A stretch of 64,000 bases of DNA from Bacteroidota bacterium (GTDB lineage: Bacteria; Bacteroidota; Bacteroidia; B-17B0; Aurantibacillaceae), in the NCBI GenBank assembly GCA_018267655.1, contig JAFDYB010000009.1, positions 43,354 through 107,353 of the forward strand. Reading direction: 5' to 3'. Position 1 is the stretch's first letter. The number at the start of each line of letters is the position of its first letter. The position numbers were made by a program, and so were the translations under genes. This document shows positions 53,495 to 62,653 of this stretch, piece by piece. The notes beneath the pieces were generated by a model that saw nothing but the letters and a program-made list of their open reading frames with translations, did not search any database and was not told the origin of the DNA.

Positions 53495-55396
53495 TTAATT
53501 CCATTTTTCAAACCAAGTTTCAAAACATAATAGATGCCATATTTTTAAGGCGTTTATCTGTTTTTTATTTAAAAAACTTTGGTAATATTGTTTGGCAAGA
53601 GCATTATTGTATAAATCGTGTCTTGGTTTTGCCGCATTGCCAAAAAATTTATCAGTGGTATGTTTTAAGTTGTTTCGCAACCAATCTTCAAGCGGTATGG
53701 CAAAACCCATTTTGGGGCGCTGCATTAATTGAGCGGGAATGTAAGTGTGGGTTATTTCTTTTAAAATATATTTTTTTATTCCCTTATTATATTTATAGCT
53801 ATCAGGCAGCTGCGCTGAAAACTCAATTAACCTATGATCAAGCCATGGTTCACGAGCCTCTATACTGTTGCTCATTGATGCCCTATCCACTTTTTGCAAA
53901 ATATCATCAGGCAAATATGTAATGTAATCAATAGCCATTATGTATCTGAGCGAAGTGTAATTTTCTTTTTGTAAAAAATTATTATAGTACAAACTATGTT
54001 TAGTTAAAGTAAAAACAGCATTTAAATTAATTAATTCTTTTTCACTAAAAATTGTACTTAGGGCAAGCATTATTTGATTGTCAGAAGCATTTAGAATTAT
54101 TTTTATGAGTTTTTCATAACGTTCATGAAAGTTATAGCGGTTTTTAAAAATTGGTATTTTTCGAGGGTTTATCACTTGCATCACCTCTGCCATTAATTTT
54201 CTAAGCCATAACGGAAGCTTTAACAAACCCTTATTTAATTTTATAATATAGTCATATCTATTATAGCCCGCAAAAACCTCATCGCCGCCATCGGCACTTA
54301 ATGCAACGCTAACTTGTTTTTTTGCCATTTTGCTTACTAACATTGTTGGTATTGCGCTACTATCGGCAAATGGTTCATCGTAATAGTAAGGTATTTTATT
54401 TATAAGCTCTATAAAATCTGCTTCGTTACAAATTAATTCGTTATGATTAGTGCCTAAATGTTTAGCAATTGCTTTGGCAAAAGGAGCTTCGTTTAATTTT
54501 TGATTAGAAACGCCAATTGTAAAAGTATTTATTTTTTTTTCTGAATTTTTTTGCAATAAAGCTGTAAGGCAAGCGCTATCATATCCTCCGCTTAAAAATA
54601 CGCCTACATCAACGTCTGCTATCATTCTGTAATTTGCGGAGCTAATTAGGAGTTCTTCGGTTTTTAATTTTGCTTCATTAAAACTAATATCCAAAAAGGG
54701 TTTGTTATAAAAATCATAAACATTCCAATACTGAATAGATTGTTTATTGCGTGAAAGCAAATCTACCTCTACATAATGCCCAGCCCGTACTTTATACGCA
54801 TTTTTATAAATACAATTGTTGCCTCCAACATTACCAAAGTTCAAGAATAAAGCAACCGAATCGGAATTAATACTTTTTGTAAACCGAGAATGTTGATGAA
54901 AACTTTTTAGTTCGGATGCAAATAAAAGTAAGCTATCTTGCTCAAAAATAAACAAAGGTTTCACCCCTGCTCTATCACGAACAAAAAACAACTTCTGTTT
55001 ATCCAAATCGTGCAAAACAAATGCAAACATGCCTATAAATTTGCTAATGCAGTTAATTCCCCACTGATCATATGCCTGCAAAATCACTTCAGTATCTGAA
55101 TTACTTTTAAAAACTCTTCCAAAGTTTTCTAACTCTTTTTTAATTTCTTTATAGTTGTACACTTCACCATTATACGTTATGCTAATGCCGTTAAAATGCA
55201 TGGGTTGATTACCCGCGCTACTTAACTCTATAATTGAAAGGCGCCTGTGACCAAAACCAATAGCGAAATTTTGATTAGCATATTCCCAATAATTCCCGCA
55301 ATCTGGCCCGCGGTGAAACAAAACATCTGTCATCTGTTTGAGTTCATTAGATGTTGTTTTACAATTATAATCAAGATATCCCGCTATGCCACACAC
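53495..55396 (-). CDS. Asparagine synthase (glutamine-hydrolysing), glycan-locus type
   Basis: A 633-aa protein starting at GTG. Cys2 begins the mature glutaminase domain (MCGIAGYLDYN), followed by RHRRLSI-like (GHRRLSIIELSSAGNQPM). The synthase PP-loop is VGVFLSGGYDSACLTALL (about residues 252-269), and SADGGDEVFAGYNRYD is the second acidic block. AsnB paralogs in glycan loci often amidate carboxyl sugars such as hexuronic acids rather than aspartate. That is an inference from context. It is the first gene of the minus-strand operon, 27 bases upstream of wzm. Confidence 0.9.
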   Translation of the reverse strand: MCGIAGYLDYNCKTTSNELKQMTDVLFHRGPDCGNYWEYANQNFAIGFGHRRLSIIELSSAGNQPMHFNGISITYNGEVYNYKEIKKELENFGRVFKSNSDTEVILQAYDQWGINCISKFIGMFAFVLHDLDKQKLFFVRDRAGVKPLFIFEQDSLLLFASELKSFHQHSRFTKSINSDSVALFLNFGNVGGNNCIYKNAYKVRAGHYVEVDLLSRNKQSIQYWNVYDFYNKPFLDISFNEAKLKTEELLISSANYRMIADVDVGVFLSGGYDSACLTALLQKNSEKKINTFTIGVSNQKLNEAPFAKAIAKHLGTNHNELICNEADFIELINKIPYYYDEPFADSSAIPTMLVSKMAKKQVSVALSADGGDEVFAGYNRYDYIIKLNKGLLKLPLWLRKLMAEVMQVINPRKIPIFKNRYNFHERYEKLIKIILNASDNQIMLALSTIFSEKELINLNAVFTLTKHSLYYNNFLQKENYTSLRYIMAIDYITYLPDDILQKVDRASMSNSIEAREPWLDHRLIEFSAQLPDSYKYNKGIKKYILKEITHTYIPAQLMQRPKMGFAIPLEDWLRNNLKHTTDKFFGNAAKPRHDLYNNALAKQYYQSFLNKKQINALKIWHLLCFETWFEKWN

Positions 55397-55724
55397 TTTA
55401 TTTAAAACAATAAATATATTAAATAGACAAAAGCACTTTAGAACAATAACGCAAGATGTTATAACAAACCTTTAGTGAAAAAATTTTAATCCACATTTTC
55501 TATTTTAAAATAAGATCATGAGAATTTATGCTAATAGGCTCTTTACTAAATCGTTAAATGTGATTTTTAACAGCTTTTACAAATATTTAGTCGATAAAAT
55601 TAAAAAAGTTATCTAAAAAGGTAGTATATTTGTACCAAGTTTCAAAAAATGTTTTATAACTTATTGAAATTTAATTAATTAGTAGTTAATGTTCTTATTT
55701 ACAATAATTTAAAAATAAATTACA
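55397..55724. other. Intergenic region between divergent asparagine synthase and PhaE genes
   Basis: 328 bases, very A/T-rich, without an ORF that looks coding. It carries the plus-strand promoter box at 55625-55632. It must also hold the start of the long glycan operon on the minus strand, but no clean TAnnTTTG box is visible for that direction. No RNA gene or repeat is recognised. Confidence 0.5.
55625..55632 (+). promoter_or_regulatory. -7 promoter box of the phaE gene
   Basis: TATATTTG, an exact TAnnTTTG match. It implies a leader of about 85 bases before the ATG at 55725, ending in an A/T-rich stretch typical of strongly translated Bacteroidota genes. Confidence 0.6.
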
Positions 55725-57074
55725 ATGAAAAATGGAAAATTTGTTGATTCAGTTGTAGAAACTCAAACAGAGTTGTTAAACAACTGGGTAGATTCAGCTA
55801 AAAAATTTCAAACAGCTTTTACAAGCGGAAATCTTTTTAACGAAGGGCAAAATTTGTATAAAGATTTATACGAAAAACAAGCAAACGTATTTAAAAAAAT
55901 ACAAAACAATGGTTCGTTTCAAAACAGCGAATCAAACCCTGTTGAGTTTTTTAAAGATATGTTTAATAAGCAAGCCGCTTATGCAAAGCAAATGACTGAT
56001 TTTAACCAAAGTATTTATAACTCATTTCAAAACTTTGGAAAACCGGCTCAAGACTACATGTCAAACTTTGGGCAAATGAATACAAGCTACACAAATATCT
56101 ACAATGCTTGGATGCACGCAATAAATCATTCGTTTGAAACATTAAATAAACAAATGAACAGCGCTTTTAATAAAGATGTTTTTTCAAACTTTATGCAAAA
56201 TAATCAAATGTACGCAAAAGTTCAAGAGCTATTTGCACCAATGGTAGAAGCAATGCAAAAAGGACAATTTAATGCAGAAACATTTAAGAATTTTTATTCG
56301 CCTGAAAGCTACTCAAGTATTACAAAACAAATGTTTGGCTCGTTTTATGGCAACGCTCCTTTAAGCGATATTTTTAAAAATGGTTTTGAACAATTACAAA
56401 ACTTTTTTGCAAACCAAAATAACTTAAGTAAAGAGTATTTTGAAAAAATAAAATCTATTGCCGGTGAGTTTCCTGTAAATTATGAAAATTATGGCGCAGA
56501 TGCACTTAAAAATATTTATGCCCAAATAAACAATGTTTTTGGCCGTACTTTTGAGCCTTTGCTAAAAATTGTAACGCCCGGCAAAGAAAAAGAAAATATT
56601 GAAGCAACTATCACTTTGTTAGATAAAGTAACCGAGTATTCATTTAAACAAGCTGAATTGCAAATGCAACTGCAAGCAACTGCTCAAAAAGCAATGGAAG
56701 GCTTAATGAAAGAATATTCAGAAAAATACAACACTCCAGATGCTTTATCTAAAATGCCTGACACAAAAGAAATGTACAATGAGTGGGTAAAAACAAATGA
56801 AAAACTTTTTGCCGACTTATTTGCCACTGATGAATTTAGCAAATTAAAAGGAGATACTTTAAATATAGGCATGGAAGTGAAAAAACATTTCGAAAAACAA
56901 TTTGAAGGAGTTTTTAGTTCTTTTCCATTCGTATTTAAAACTGATATTGAAGAATTGCAAAAAAACATTTACGACCTAAAAAAACAAGTAAAAGAACTAC
57001 AAACACGTTTGGCAATTAATAACGCTTCGGCAGTTGAACTCGAAGAAGAAAAAGCCAAAAAAGGAAAAAAATAA
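55725..57074 (+). CDS. phaE: Class III PHA synthase subunit PhaE
   Basis: A 449-aa, largely helical, Phe/Asn/Gln-rich cytosolic protein. The C-terminal region LNIGMEVKKHFEKQFEGVFSSFPFVFKTDIEELQKNIYDLKKQVKELQTRL is the recognisable PhaE end: a hydrophobic turn followed by a heptad coiled coil, then a Lys-rich tail. PhaE partners PhaC in class III synthases and shapes the granule surface; phasin-like function is a possible alternative. phaC follows after a hairpin terminator. The protein is longer than the usual ~360-aa PhaE, mainly in the Asn-rich N-terminal half. Confidence 0.75.
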   Translation: MKNGKFVDSVVETQTELLNNWVDSAKKFQTAFTSGNLFNEGQNLYKDLYEKQANVFKKIQNNGSFQNSESNPVEFFKDMFNKQAAYAKQMTDFNQSIYNSFQNFGKPAQDYMSNFGQMNTSYTNIYNAWMHAINHSFETLNKQMNSAFNKDVFSNFMQNNQMYAKVQELFAPMVEAMQKGQFNAETFKNFYSPESYSSITKQMFGSFYGNAPLSDIFKNGFEQLQNFFANQNNLSKEYFEKIKSIAGEFPVNYENYGADALKNIYAQINNVFGRTFEPLLKIVTPGKEKENIEATITLLDKVTEYSFKQAELQMQLQATAQKAMEGLMKEYSEKYNTPDALSKMPDTKEMYNEWVKTNEKLFADLFATDEFSKLKGDTLNIGMEVKKHFEKQFEGVFSSFPFVFKTDIEELQKNIYDLKKQVKELQTRLAINNASAVELEEEKAKKGKK

Positions 57075-57096
57075 AAACCTACTCTAGTTGCTTAAG

Positions 57097-57138
57097 GCCG
57101 TTCCCAATTGGTTGTGATTTGAGAGGGAACGGCTTTTT
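57097..57138 (+). terminator. Rho-independent terminator between phaE and phaC
   Basis: 9-bp GC-rich stem GCCGTTCCC (57097-57105) with GGGAACGGC (57125-57133) and TTTTT after it. It probably makes phaE more abundant than phaC by attenuation, or separates the two transcripts. Confidence 0.85.
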
Positions 57139-57173
57139 GTTTTTAATACAATTACTCATTAATTTTACATTTT

Positions 57174-58220
57174 ATGGAAACTAATATTTTACAAGAAATG
57201 GCCGAAATGGGAAATAAAATGGCCAAAAGCTTTAAAACATTGCAAGAAATTGGCGAAGTTGAAATTGCAACAAGTCCTAAAACAGAAGTTTATAAAGAAG
57301 ATAAACTTACCTTATATCGATATAACCGCGCTACAAACCCCACATACAAAACGCCTGTCTTAATTGTTTATGCTCTTGTAAATACCTATAAAATGCTTGA
57401 TTTACAACCAGACAGAAGTTATATAAAAAATCTTTTAAATGCCGGCATAGATGTGTATTTAATTGATTGGGGCTTTCCAACTAAGGGTGATAGGTACATA
57501 AGTCTTGAAGATTATGTTGACGGATATATTAATAATTGTGTGGATTATATTCGTAAAACGCATCGCTTAGACAGTATCAATATTTTAAGTATATGCCAGG
57601 GTGGTACATTGAGCGTTATGTATGCATCTCTATATCCTAACAAAGTAAAAAATTTAGTTACGCACGTTACGCCCATTGATTTTAGTACAAATGACGGCTT
57701 GCTTTTTAGATGGAGTAAAGACATGGATTTTGACGCTTTAGTTGATGGTTACGATGGTATAATACCGGGCGATTTCTTAAACCAAGGTTTTGATATGCTT
57801 AAACCCATGATGAAAATTCAAAAACAGCAAGCCTTAGCAAGCAGCCTCGACGATAAAGAAAAGTTGATGAATTTTTTGCGCATGGAAAAATGGATTGCTG
57901 AAAGTCCTAACCAAACCGGCGAATGTTTTAAACAATTCATGAAGGATTTATATCAAAGCAACAAATTAATTAAAGGCGAATTACAAATAGGTAATAGAAA
58001 AGTAAACTTAAAAAATTTAACAGCAAATCTTTTAAACATCTACGCTACTGAAGATCACTTGGTGCCACCGGCTGCAACAATACCTTTAAACGATTACGTT
58101 GGCAGCAAAGACAAAGAATTATATAGCTTCAAAGGCGGACATATCGGTGTTTTTGTTGGTGGAAAATCGCAAAAAGAACTCGCTCCTGCTGTTACAAATT
58201 GGCTAAAAAAACGAGATTAA
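57174..58220 (+). CDS. phaC: Class III PHA synthase catalytic subunit PhaC
   Basis: A 348-aa alpha/beta-hydrolase. The lipase-like box reads SICQGGT, with the catalytic Cys (about residue 141) in place of Ser, which is diagnostic for PHA synthases. The segments VYLIDWGFPTKGDRYISLEDYVDGYI and LVTHVTPIDFSTNDGLLFRW match the class I/III core. The catalytic Asp is in IYATEDHLVPP and the His in FKGGHIGVFVGGKSQ. The length (348 aa) is that of class III enzymes. It polymerises hydroxyacyl-CoA into PHA. No phaA/phaB/phaJ is in the window. Confidence 0.92.
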   Translation: METNILQEMAEMGNKMAKSFKTLQEIGEVEIATSPKTEVYKEDKLTLYRYNRATNPTYKTPVLIVYALVNTYKMLDLQPDRSYIKNLLNAGIDVYLIDWGFPTKGDRYISLEDYVDGYINNCVDYIRKTHRLDSINILSICQGGTLSVMYASLYPNKVKNLVTHVTPIDFSTNDGLLFRWSKDMDFDALVDGYDGIIPGDFLNQGFDMLKPMMKIQKQQALASSLDDKEKLMNFLRMEKWIAESPNQTGECFKQFMKDLYQSNKLIKGELQIGNRKVNLKNLTANLLNIYATEDHLVPPAATIPLNDYVGSKDKELYSFKGGHIGVFVGGKSQKELAPAVTNWLKKRD

Positions 58221-58334
58221 ATTAAAAAGAGAAGATCTCCTTTACTCGCCTAATTTTATTAACAATAATATGATTATAAAACTAAAAAAAGGTAGTAAAA
58301 GCTAGTGTTATAAAAATGTATTTTAATACCGCTT

Positions 58335-59141
58335 TTGAGAAGAATAATTAAAATACTCGCCTTAATAGTTTTAGCTCCATGGCTTGCATTTTCACAAGAT
58401 ACATTAAAGGTTTTTTATTTTGAAAACAGTCCCTTAGCATACAGTGAAGCAAACATTGCAAAAGGTATAGAAATAGATATTTTAAATGAGTTTATTGTTT
58501 GGATAAAAACTAATAAAAAATTTGAGGGGCAACTAAAATATATTCCACTATCGCACCAAAACGATTTTACCAATTCATTACCCGCAGCAGGCAAAAATGC
58601 AATTAGCGCTAGCGCAAACGTATTTGTGAAAGAAAAACAAAACAATTTTGACTACACAAGTCCATATTTAAAAAACGTTTCGTTTTGTATTACTAACGGC
58701 AATTCGGGCGATATTAAAACTAAAAATGCAAGTGATCTAATTAAAGTACTAGGTACCTTAAGCGCAGTTACAGTTACAAACACAAGCATTTCAAAAGCCG
58801 TATTAGAACTTAAAAAAAATTATATAAACGACCTAAAAATAAAAACTGTAGAAACACAAGAAATAATTTTAAATGAAATAGCAAAAAGTGTTTTAAATTT
58901 TGGGTATGTAAATGTATTTCAATTTTGGAGTTTTTTAAAAGCAAACCCCAGCAAATTTTTAAAAGTCCAAAAAGCACTTACCATTTCAAACGAAGAACTT
59001 GTTTTTGTTATTAATAAAGGAAGCCCTCTAAAAGCACAATTTGATGAGTTTTTCATGAAATTTAAAATCACAAAAAATTACAGAAGTATTTTAGAAAAAC
59101 ACGTAGGCGCTTATTTAAGCCAAACGATGGCAATTAACTAG
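58335..59141 (+). CDS. Periplasmic substrate-binding protein of the SBP_bac_3 type
   Basis: A 268-aa protein starting at TTG (MRRIIKILALIVLAPWLAFSQ, signal peptide to residue 21). DTLKVFYFENSPLAYSEANIAKGIEIDILNEFI is the usual first-lobe start of family-3 binding proteins. The second part has TNTSISKAVLEL, and VINKGSPLKAQFDEFFMKF is the C-terminal block. Such proteins bind amino acids or similar small molecules. No permease or ATPase lies near, so it may feed a distant transporter or act as a sensor. It stands 114 bases after phaC. Confidence 0.8.
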   Translation: MRRIIKILALIVLAPWLAFSQDTLKVFYFENSPLAYSEANIAKGIEIDILNEFIVWIKTNKKFEGQLKYIPLSHQNDFTNSLPAAGKNAISASANVFVKEKQNNFDYTSPYLKNVSFCITNGNSGDIKTKNASDLIKVLGTLSAVTVTNTSISKAVLELKKNYINDLKIKTVETQEIILNEIAKSVLNFGYVNVFQFWSFLKANPSKFLKVQKALTISNEELVFVINKGSPLKAQFDEFFMKFKITKNYRSILEKHVGAYLSQTMAIN

Positions 59142-59183
59142 CCTTTTGTAACTTTACGCCATAAGCCCATAAAATTAAAAATA

Positions 59184-59780
59184 ATGCTCATTATTGATGA
59201 TATACTTGTAAGTGACGAATTGATTGAAAAAAAATTTGTTTGCGACATTAATGCTTGTAAAGGAGCCTGCTGCGTAAAAGGCGACAGTGGCGCGCCTTTA
59301 GAAAAAGAAGAATTAAAAATAATTGACGAAATACTGCCAAAAGTAATGCCATACTTGAACGAAAATGGCAAAAGGGCCATAAAAAAACATGGTGCTTACG
59401 TAATTGACGAAGACGGCGACTACACCACAACTTTAGTTTCAGAAAAAGCCGAGTGTGCATTTGTAATTTTTGACAAAAATGGTACCGCAAAATGTGCTAT
59501 TGAAAGTGCCTATTTAGATAAAAAAATAGATTATAAAAAGCCCATTAGCTGCCATTTATACCCCATTCGCATTAACAAATTAAAAACGCATACCGCATTA
59601 AATTACGACAAGTGGGACATTTGTAAACCCGCATGCGCCTGCGGAGAAAAATTAAATGTGCCTGTTTTTAAATTTTTAAAAGAACCCATTGAACGCAAAT
59701 TTGGAAAAAACTGGTTTAAAAAATTAGAAAAAATAGCCAAATTGTATCTCACACATAAATCTCAACAACAACATTTTTAA
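59184..59780 (+). CDS. DUF3109 family Cys-rich protein
   Basis: A 198-aa protein with about nine Cys. The motifs CDINACKGACCVKGDSGAPL and CHLYPIRI, plus CKPACACG, resemble the DUF3109/YkgJ-type Fe-S or zinc-binding families (CxxxCCxxx and CxxYPxR). DEDGDYTTTLVSEKAECAFVIFDKNGTAKCAIESA is characteristic of DUF3109. Metal binding is likely but not demonstrated. It is cytosolic (no signal). The RfbD-like gene starts 7 bases later. Confidence 0.8.
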   Translation: MLIIDDILVSDELIEKKFVCDINACKGACCVKGDSGAPLEKEELKIIDEILPKVMPYLNENGKRAIKKHGAYVIDEDGDYTTTLVSEKAECAFVIFDKNGTAKCAIESAYLDKKIDYKKPISCHLYPIRINKLKTHTALNYDKWDICKPACACGEKLNVPVFKFLKEPIERKFGKNWFKKLEKIAKLYLTHKSQQQHF

Positions 59781-59787
59781 ATCCGAA

Positions 59788-60714
59788 ATGAAAATATTAA
59801 TTACAGGCAGTAACGGACTTTTAGGACAGAAATTAGTATATAAATTAGCTAATAAAAAAGGCGTACAATGTATTGCTACCGCTTTAGGAGAAAATAGATT
59901 AGTAAATTTAAACGGCTACTCATATCAAACACTAGACATCACCAATAAAATTGATGTAGAAAACATATTTAAACAATACTTACCAGACGTTGTAATAAAC
60001 ACCGCCGCAATGACTAATGTTGATTTATGCGAATCAAAACGTGAACAATCATGGCAATTAAATGTTAGTGCAGTTGAAAACCAAGTGAAAGCTCTTGAGC
60101 AATTACAATCTATCGAAAAAAACTATCAACCATTTTTTATTCACCTAAGTACCGATTTTATTTTTGACGGAACTCAAGGTCCTTTAACAGAAGAAGAAAA
60201 GGCAAACCCATTAAGTTACTATGCCGAAGGAAAATATGCCGCAGAATTACTAGTAATGAAATCAAAATTAAGTTGGGCAATTGCTCGCACTGTGCTGGTA
60301 TATGGCATTGTTGACAATATGAGCAGAAGCAACATTGTGTTATGGGTGAAACAAAACCTTGAACAAGGAAAAACAATAAATGTTGTAGATGATCAATTTC
60401 GCACACCCACATTAGCAGAAGACTTAGCTGATGGCTGTATTTTAATTGCCGAAAAAAAAGCAAAAGGTATATTTAATATTTCCGGAAAAGATTTTATGAA
60501 TGTGTACCAGTTGGCTTGCAGCGTTGCTGATTTTTATAAGTTAGATAAAAATTTAATTATTCCAAGTAAGAGCAGCGGCATAAAACAACCGGCAAAGCGG
60601 CCACCAATTACGGGTTTTATAATTGATAAAGCAATAAAAGTATTAGGGTACAAACCTCATAGTTTTATTGAAGGTATAAGCGTTTTAGAAGAACAATTAA
60701 AACAAAAAACATAA
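59788..60714 (+). CDS. dTDP-4-dehydrorhamnose reductase-like SDR
   Basis: A 308-aa protein. The N-terminal MKILITGSNGLLGQKLVYKL Rossmann motif, TAAMTNVDLCESKREQSWQLN, HLSTDFIFDGTQGPLTEEEKANPLSYYAEGKYAAE (Ser/Thr, Tyr-x3-Lys) and DDQFRTPTLAEDLADGC are all typical of RfbD. RfbD makes dTDP-L-rhamnose. rfbA/B/C are not next to it, so the substrate might differ; a sugar-nucleotide reductase is the safe reading. It sits next to a Wzx-like flippase gene, 9 bases downstream. Confidence 0.85.
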   Translation: MKILITGSNGLLGQKLVYKLANKKGVQCIATALGENRLVNLNGYSYQTLDITNKIDVENIFKQYLPDVVINTAAMTNVDLCESKREQSWQLNVSAVENQVKALEQLQSIEKNYQPFFIHLSTDFIFDGTQGPLTEEEKANPLSYYAEGKYAAELLVMKSKLSWAIARTVLVYGIVDNMSRSNIVLWVKQNLEQGKTINVVDDQFRTPTLAEDLADGCILIAEKKAKGIFNISGKDFMNVYQLACSVADFYKLDKNLIIPSKSSGIKQPAKRPPITGFIIDKAIKVLGYKPHSFIEGISVLEEQLKQKT

Positions 60715-60723
60715 ACAAACCTC

Positions 60724-62214
60724 ATGTCGAACCCATTAAAAAAACTAGCAGGGCAAACCGTAATATATGGGTTAGGCACAATATTGCCAAGGTTTTTAAA
60801 CTATTTGCTAACTCCTATACTAACGTATGTTTTTCAAAAACCTGTTGACTATGGCATAAATTCTGAATTTTACGCTTACATAGCATTCTTAAACATTGTG
60901 TTTACTTATGGTATGGAAACAGCATTTTTTAATTTTACCGCAAAACGAGAAAACAAAACTGAAGTTTTTAATACCGCGTTATCTTCTTTACTCATTAGCA
61001 CTTTTAGTTTAGGCTTTTTATTTTTTATGTTTTCAAGCTTAATTGCTGATTGGTTAGAATACGAAAACAAAAAAATTTATATTTATTGGGCAATTGGCAT
61101 CTTAATGAGCGATGCATTTATGGCCATTCCTTTTGCTAACTTGCGCATTAACAACAAAGCCAAAACATTTGCCTTAATTAAAGCATTTAACATTTTTGTA
61201 AATATTTGTTTGCATATTTTCTTTTTTATTTTTTGTAAAAATGCTTACGAAAATCCCGAAAGTAACTCCACCCTTGCCTCATTTTATAATCCTGAAATTG
61301 GAATAGGTTATTCATTTTTATCTAATCTTTTAGCAAATTTATTTTCAATATTACTCTTGCTTCCACAATATTTTAAATACCAGTTTAGCTTAAACAAAGT
61401 TTTATGGAAAGAAATGATTGTTTACTCTCTTCCATTATTAATACTTGGCCTTGCCGGTATGATTAACGAAACTTTTGACAGAATTATTATTAAAAAATTA
61501 CTCCCCGAAGAGGTTGGAAAATACGCCCAGGGCATATATGGTGCTTGCTACAAACTTTCTATGTTTATGACAATTTTTCGGCAAGCTTTTTCGTACGCAG
61601 CCGAACCCTTTTTTTTTAACAATGCAAAAAACAAAGATTCTAAATATACTTATGCTTTTATAATGAAAGCTTTTGTTATTTTTTGCTCTTTTATTTTTTT
61701 AGCAACTTGTATGAATTTACCAATTTTAAAGTACATCATCAATAAAAATTACTGGGAAGGGTTAAGAGTTGTGCCTATTTTACTTTTAGCAAATCTATTT
61801 CTAGGCGTTTCTATTAATTTAAGTATTTGGTATAAATTAACAGGACAAACAAAATTTGGAGCATACATTACAATTATTGGAGCTATTATAACATTAATAA
61901 TAAATTTTGCTTTTGTGCCTATATTCAGCTATATGGCATCTGCTTGGGCAACACTTGCAGCCTACGCTATAATGATGCTGTTAAATTATTATATCGGAAA
62001 AAGATATTATCCCGTACCTTACAATGTAAAAGCGATGCTTTTTTTCTTTATTCTCTCACTTGCATTATACCTTTTATCGTTTTTATGGCAAAATATTTCG
62101 TTTCCGCTGCTTAAATTAATTTTAAACAATTTACTTTTAGCAGTATTTGTTTATTTATTTTACAAACTAGAATTTAATAACCTTAAAAAATTTAAACAAA
62201 ATGCAAATGCTTAA
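60724..62214 (+). CDS. Wzx-like polysaccharide flippase (MOP superfamily)
   Basis: A 496-aa protein with about 12-14 membrane segments. The N-terminal [28 protein letters not shown] is the typical start of MOP flippases such as RfbX and MurJ-like proteins. The C-terminal part keeps alternating helices with a short charged tail. Such proteins move lipid-linked oligosaccharides across the inner membrane. Together with the RfbD-like gene it suggests a second glycan pathway, separate from the ABC-exported one at 40-55 kb. It overlaps dut by 14 bases. Confidence 0.88.
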   Translation: MSNPLKKLAGQTVIYGLGTILPRFLNYLLTPILTYVFQKPVDYGINSEFYAYIAFLNIVFTYGMETAFFNFTAKRENKTEVFNTALSSLLISTFSLGFLFFMFSSLIADWLEYENKKIYIYWAIGILMSDAFMAIPFANLRINNKAKTFALIKAFNIFVNICLHIFFFIFCKNAYENPESNSTLASFYNPEIGIGYSFLSNLLANLFSILLLLPQYFKYQFSLNKVLWKEMIVYSLPLLILGLAGMINETFDRIIIKKLLPEEVGKYAQGIYGACYKLSMFMTIFRQAFSYAAEPFFFNNAKNKDSKYTYAFIMKAFVIFCSFIFLATCMNLPILKYIINKNYWEGLRVVPILLLANLFLGVSINLSIWYKLTGQTKFGAYITIIGAIITLIINFAFVPIFSYMASAWATLAAYAIMMLLNYYIGKRYYPVPYNVKAMLFFFILSLALYLLSFLWQNISFPLLKLILNNLLLAVFVYLFYKLEFNNLKKFKQNANA

Positions 62215-62644
62215 CATTAATATTGTAAATAAATCGGCTTTTGATTTACCTGCCTACGCTACGGCATTATCTGCAGGAATGGATTTAAGAGCAAATATAA
62301 CCGAACCTGTTTTTTTAAAACCACTTGAACGTAAATTAATAGAAACCGGTTTATATATTGAATTGCCACCAAGTTACGAAGCTCAAATTAGGCCCAGGAG
62401 CGGCTTAGCATTTAAACATGGCATAACTGTTTTAAACTCGCCAGGAACAATTGATGCCGATTACAGAGGCGAAATAAAAGTACTGTTGGTTAATTTAAGT
62501 AATGAAGTTTTTGAAATTAAAGCCGGTGAGCGTATTGCGCAAATGCTAATTACAAAACACGAAGTTGTAACATGGGTTAAAGTTACCGAATTAAATAATT
62601 CAGAAAGAGGAAGTGGAGGTTTTGGAAGTACCGGTAAACAGTAA
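62201..62644 (+). CDS. dut: Deoxyuridine 5'-triphosphate nucleotidohydrolase
   Basis: A 147-aa trimeric dUTPase. Motif 1 is AGMDLRANI, motif 2 [11 protein letters not shown], motif 3 [19 protein letters not shown], motif 4 ERIAQMLI, and motif 5 the glycine-rich tail [12 protein letters not shown]. It hydrolyses dUTP to dUMP, supplying thymidylate synthesis and keeping uracil out of DNA. All five motifs are intact. It starts inside the end of the flippase gene, so the two are coupled. Confidence 0.97.
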   Translation: MQMLNINIVNKSAFDLPAYATALSAGMDLRANITEPVFLKPLERKLIETGLYIELPPSYEAQIRPRSGLAFKHGITVLNSPGTIDADYRGEIKVLLVNLSNEVFEIKAGERIAQMLITKHEVVTWVKVTELNNSERGSGGFGSTGKQ

Positions 62645-62653
62645 AAAGCATCT

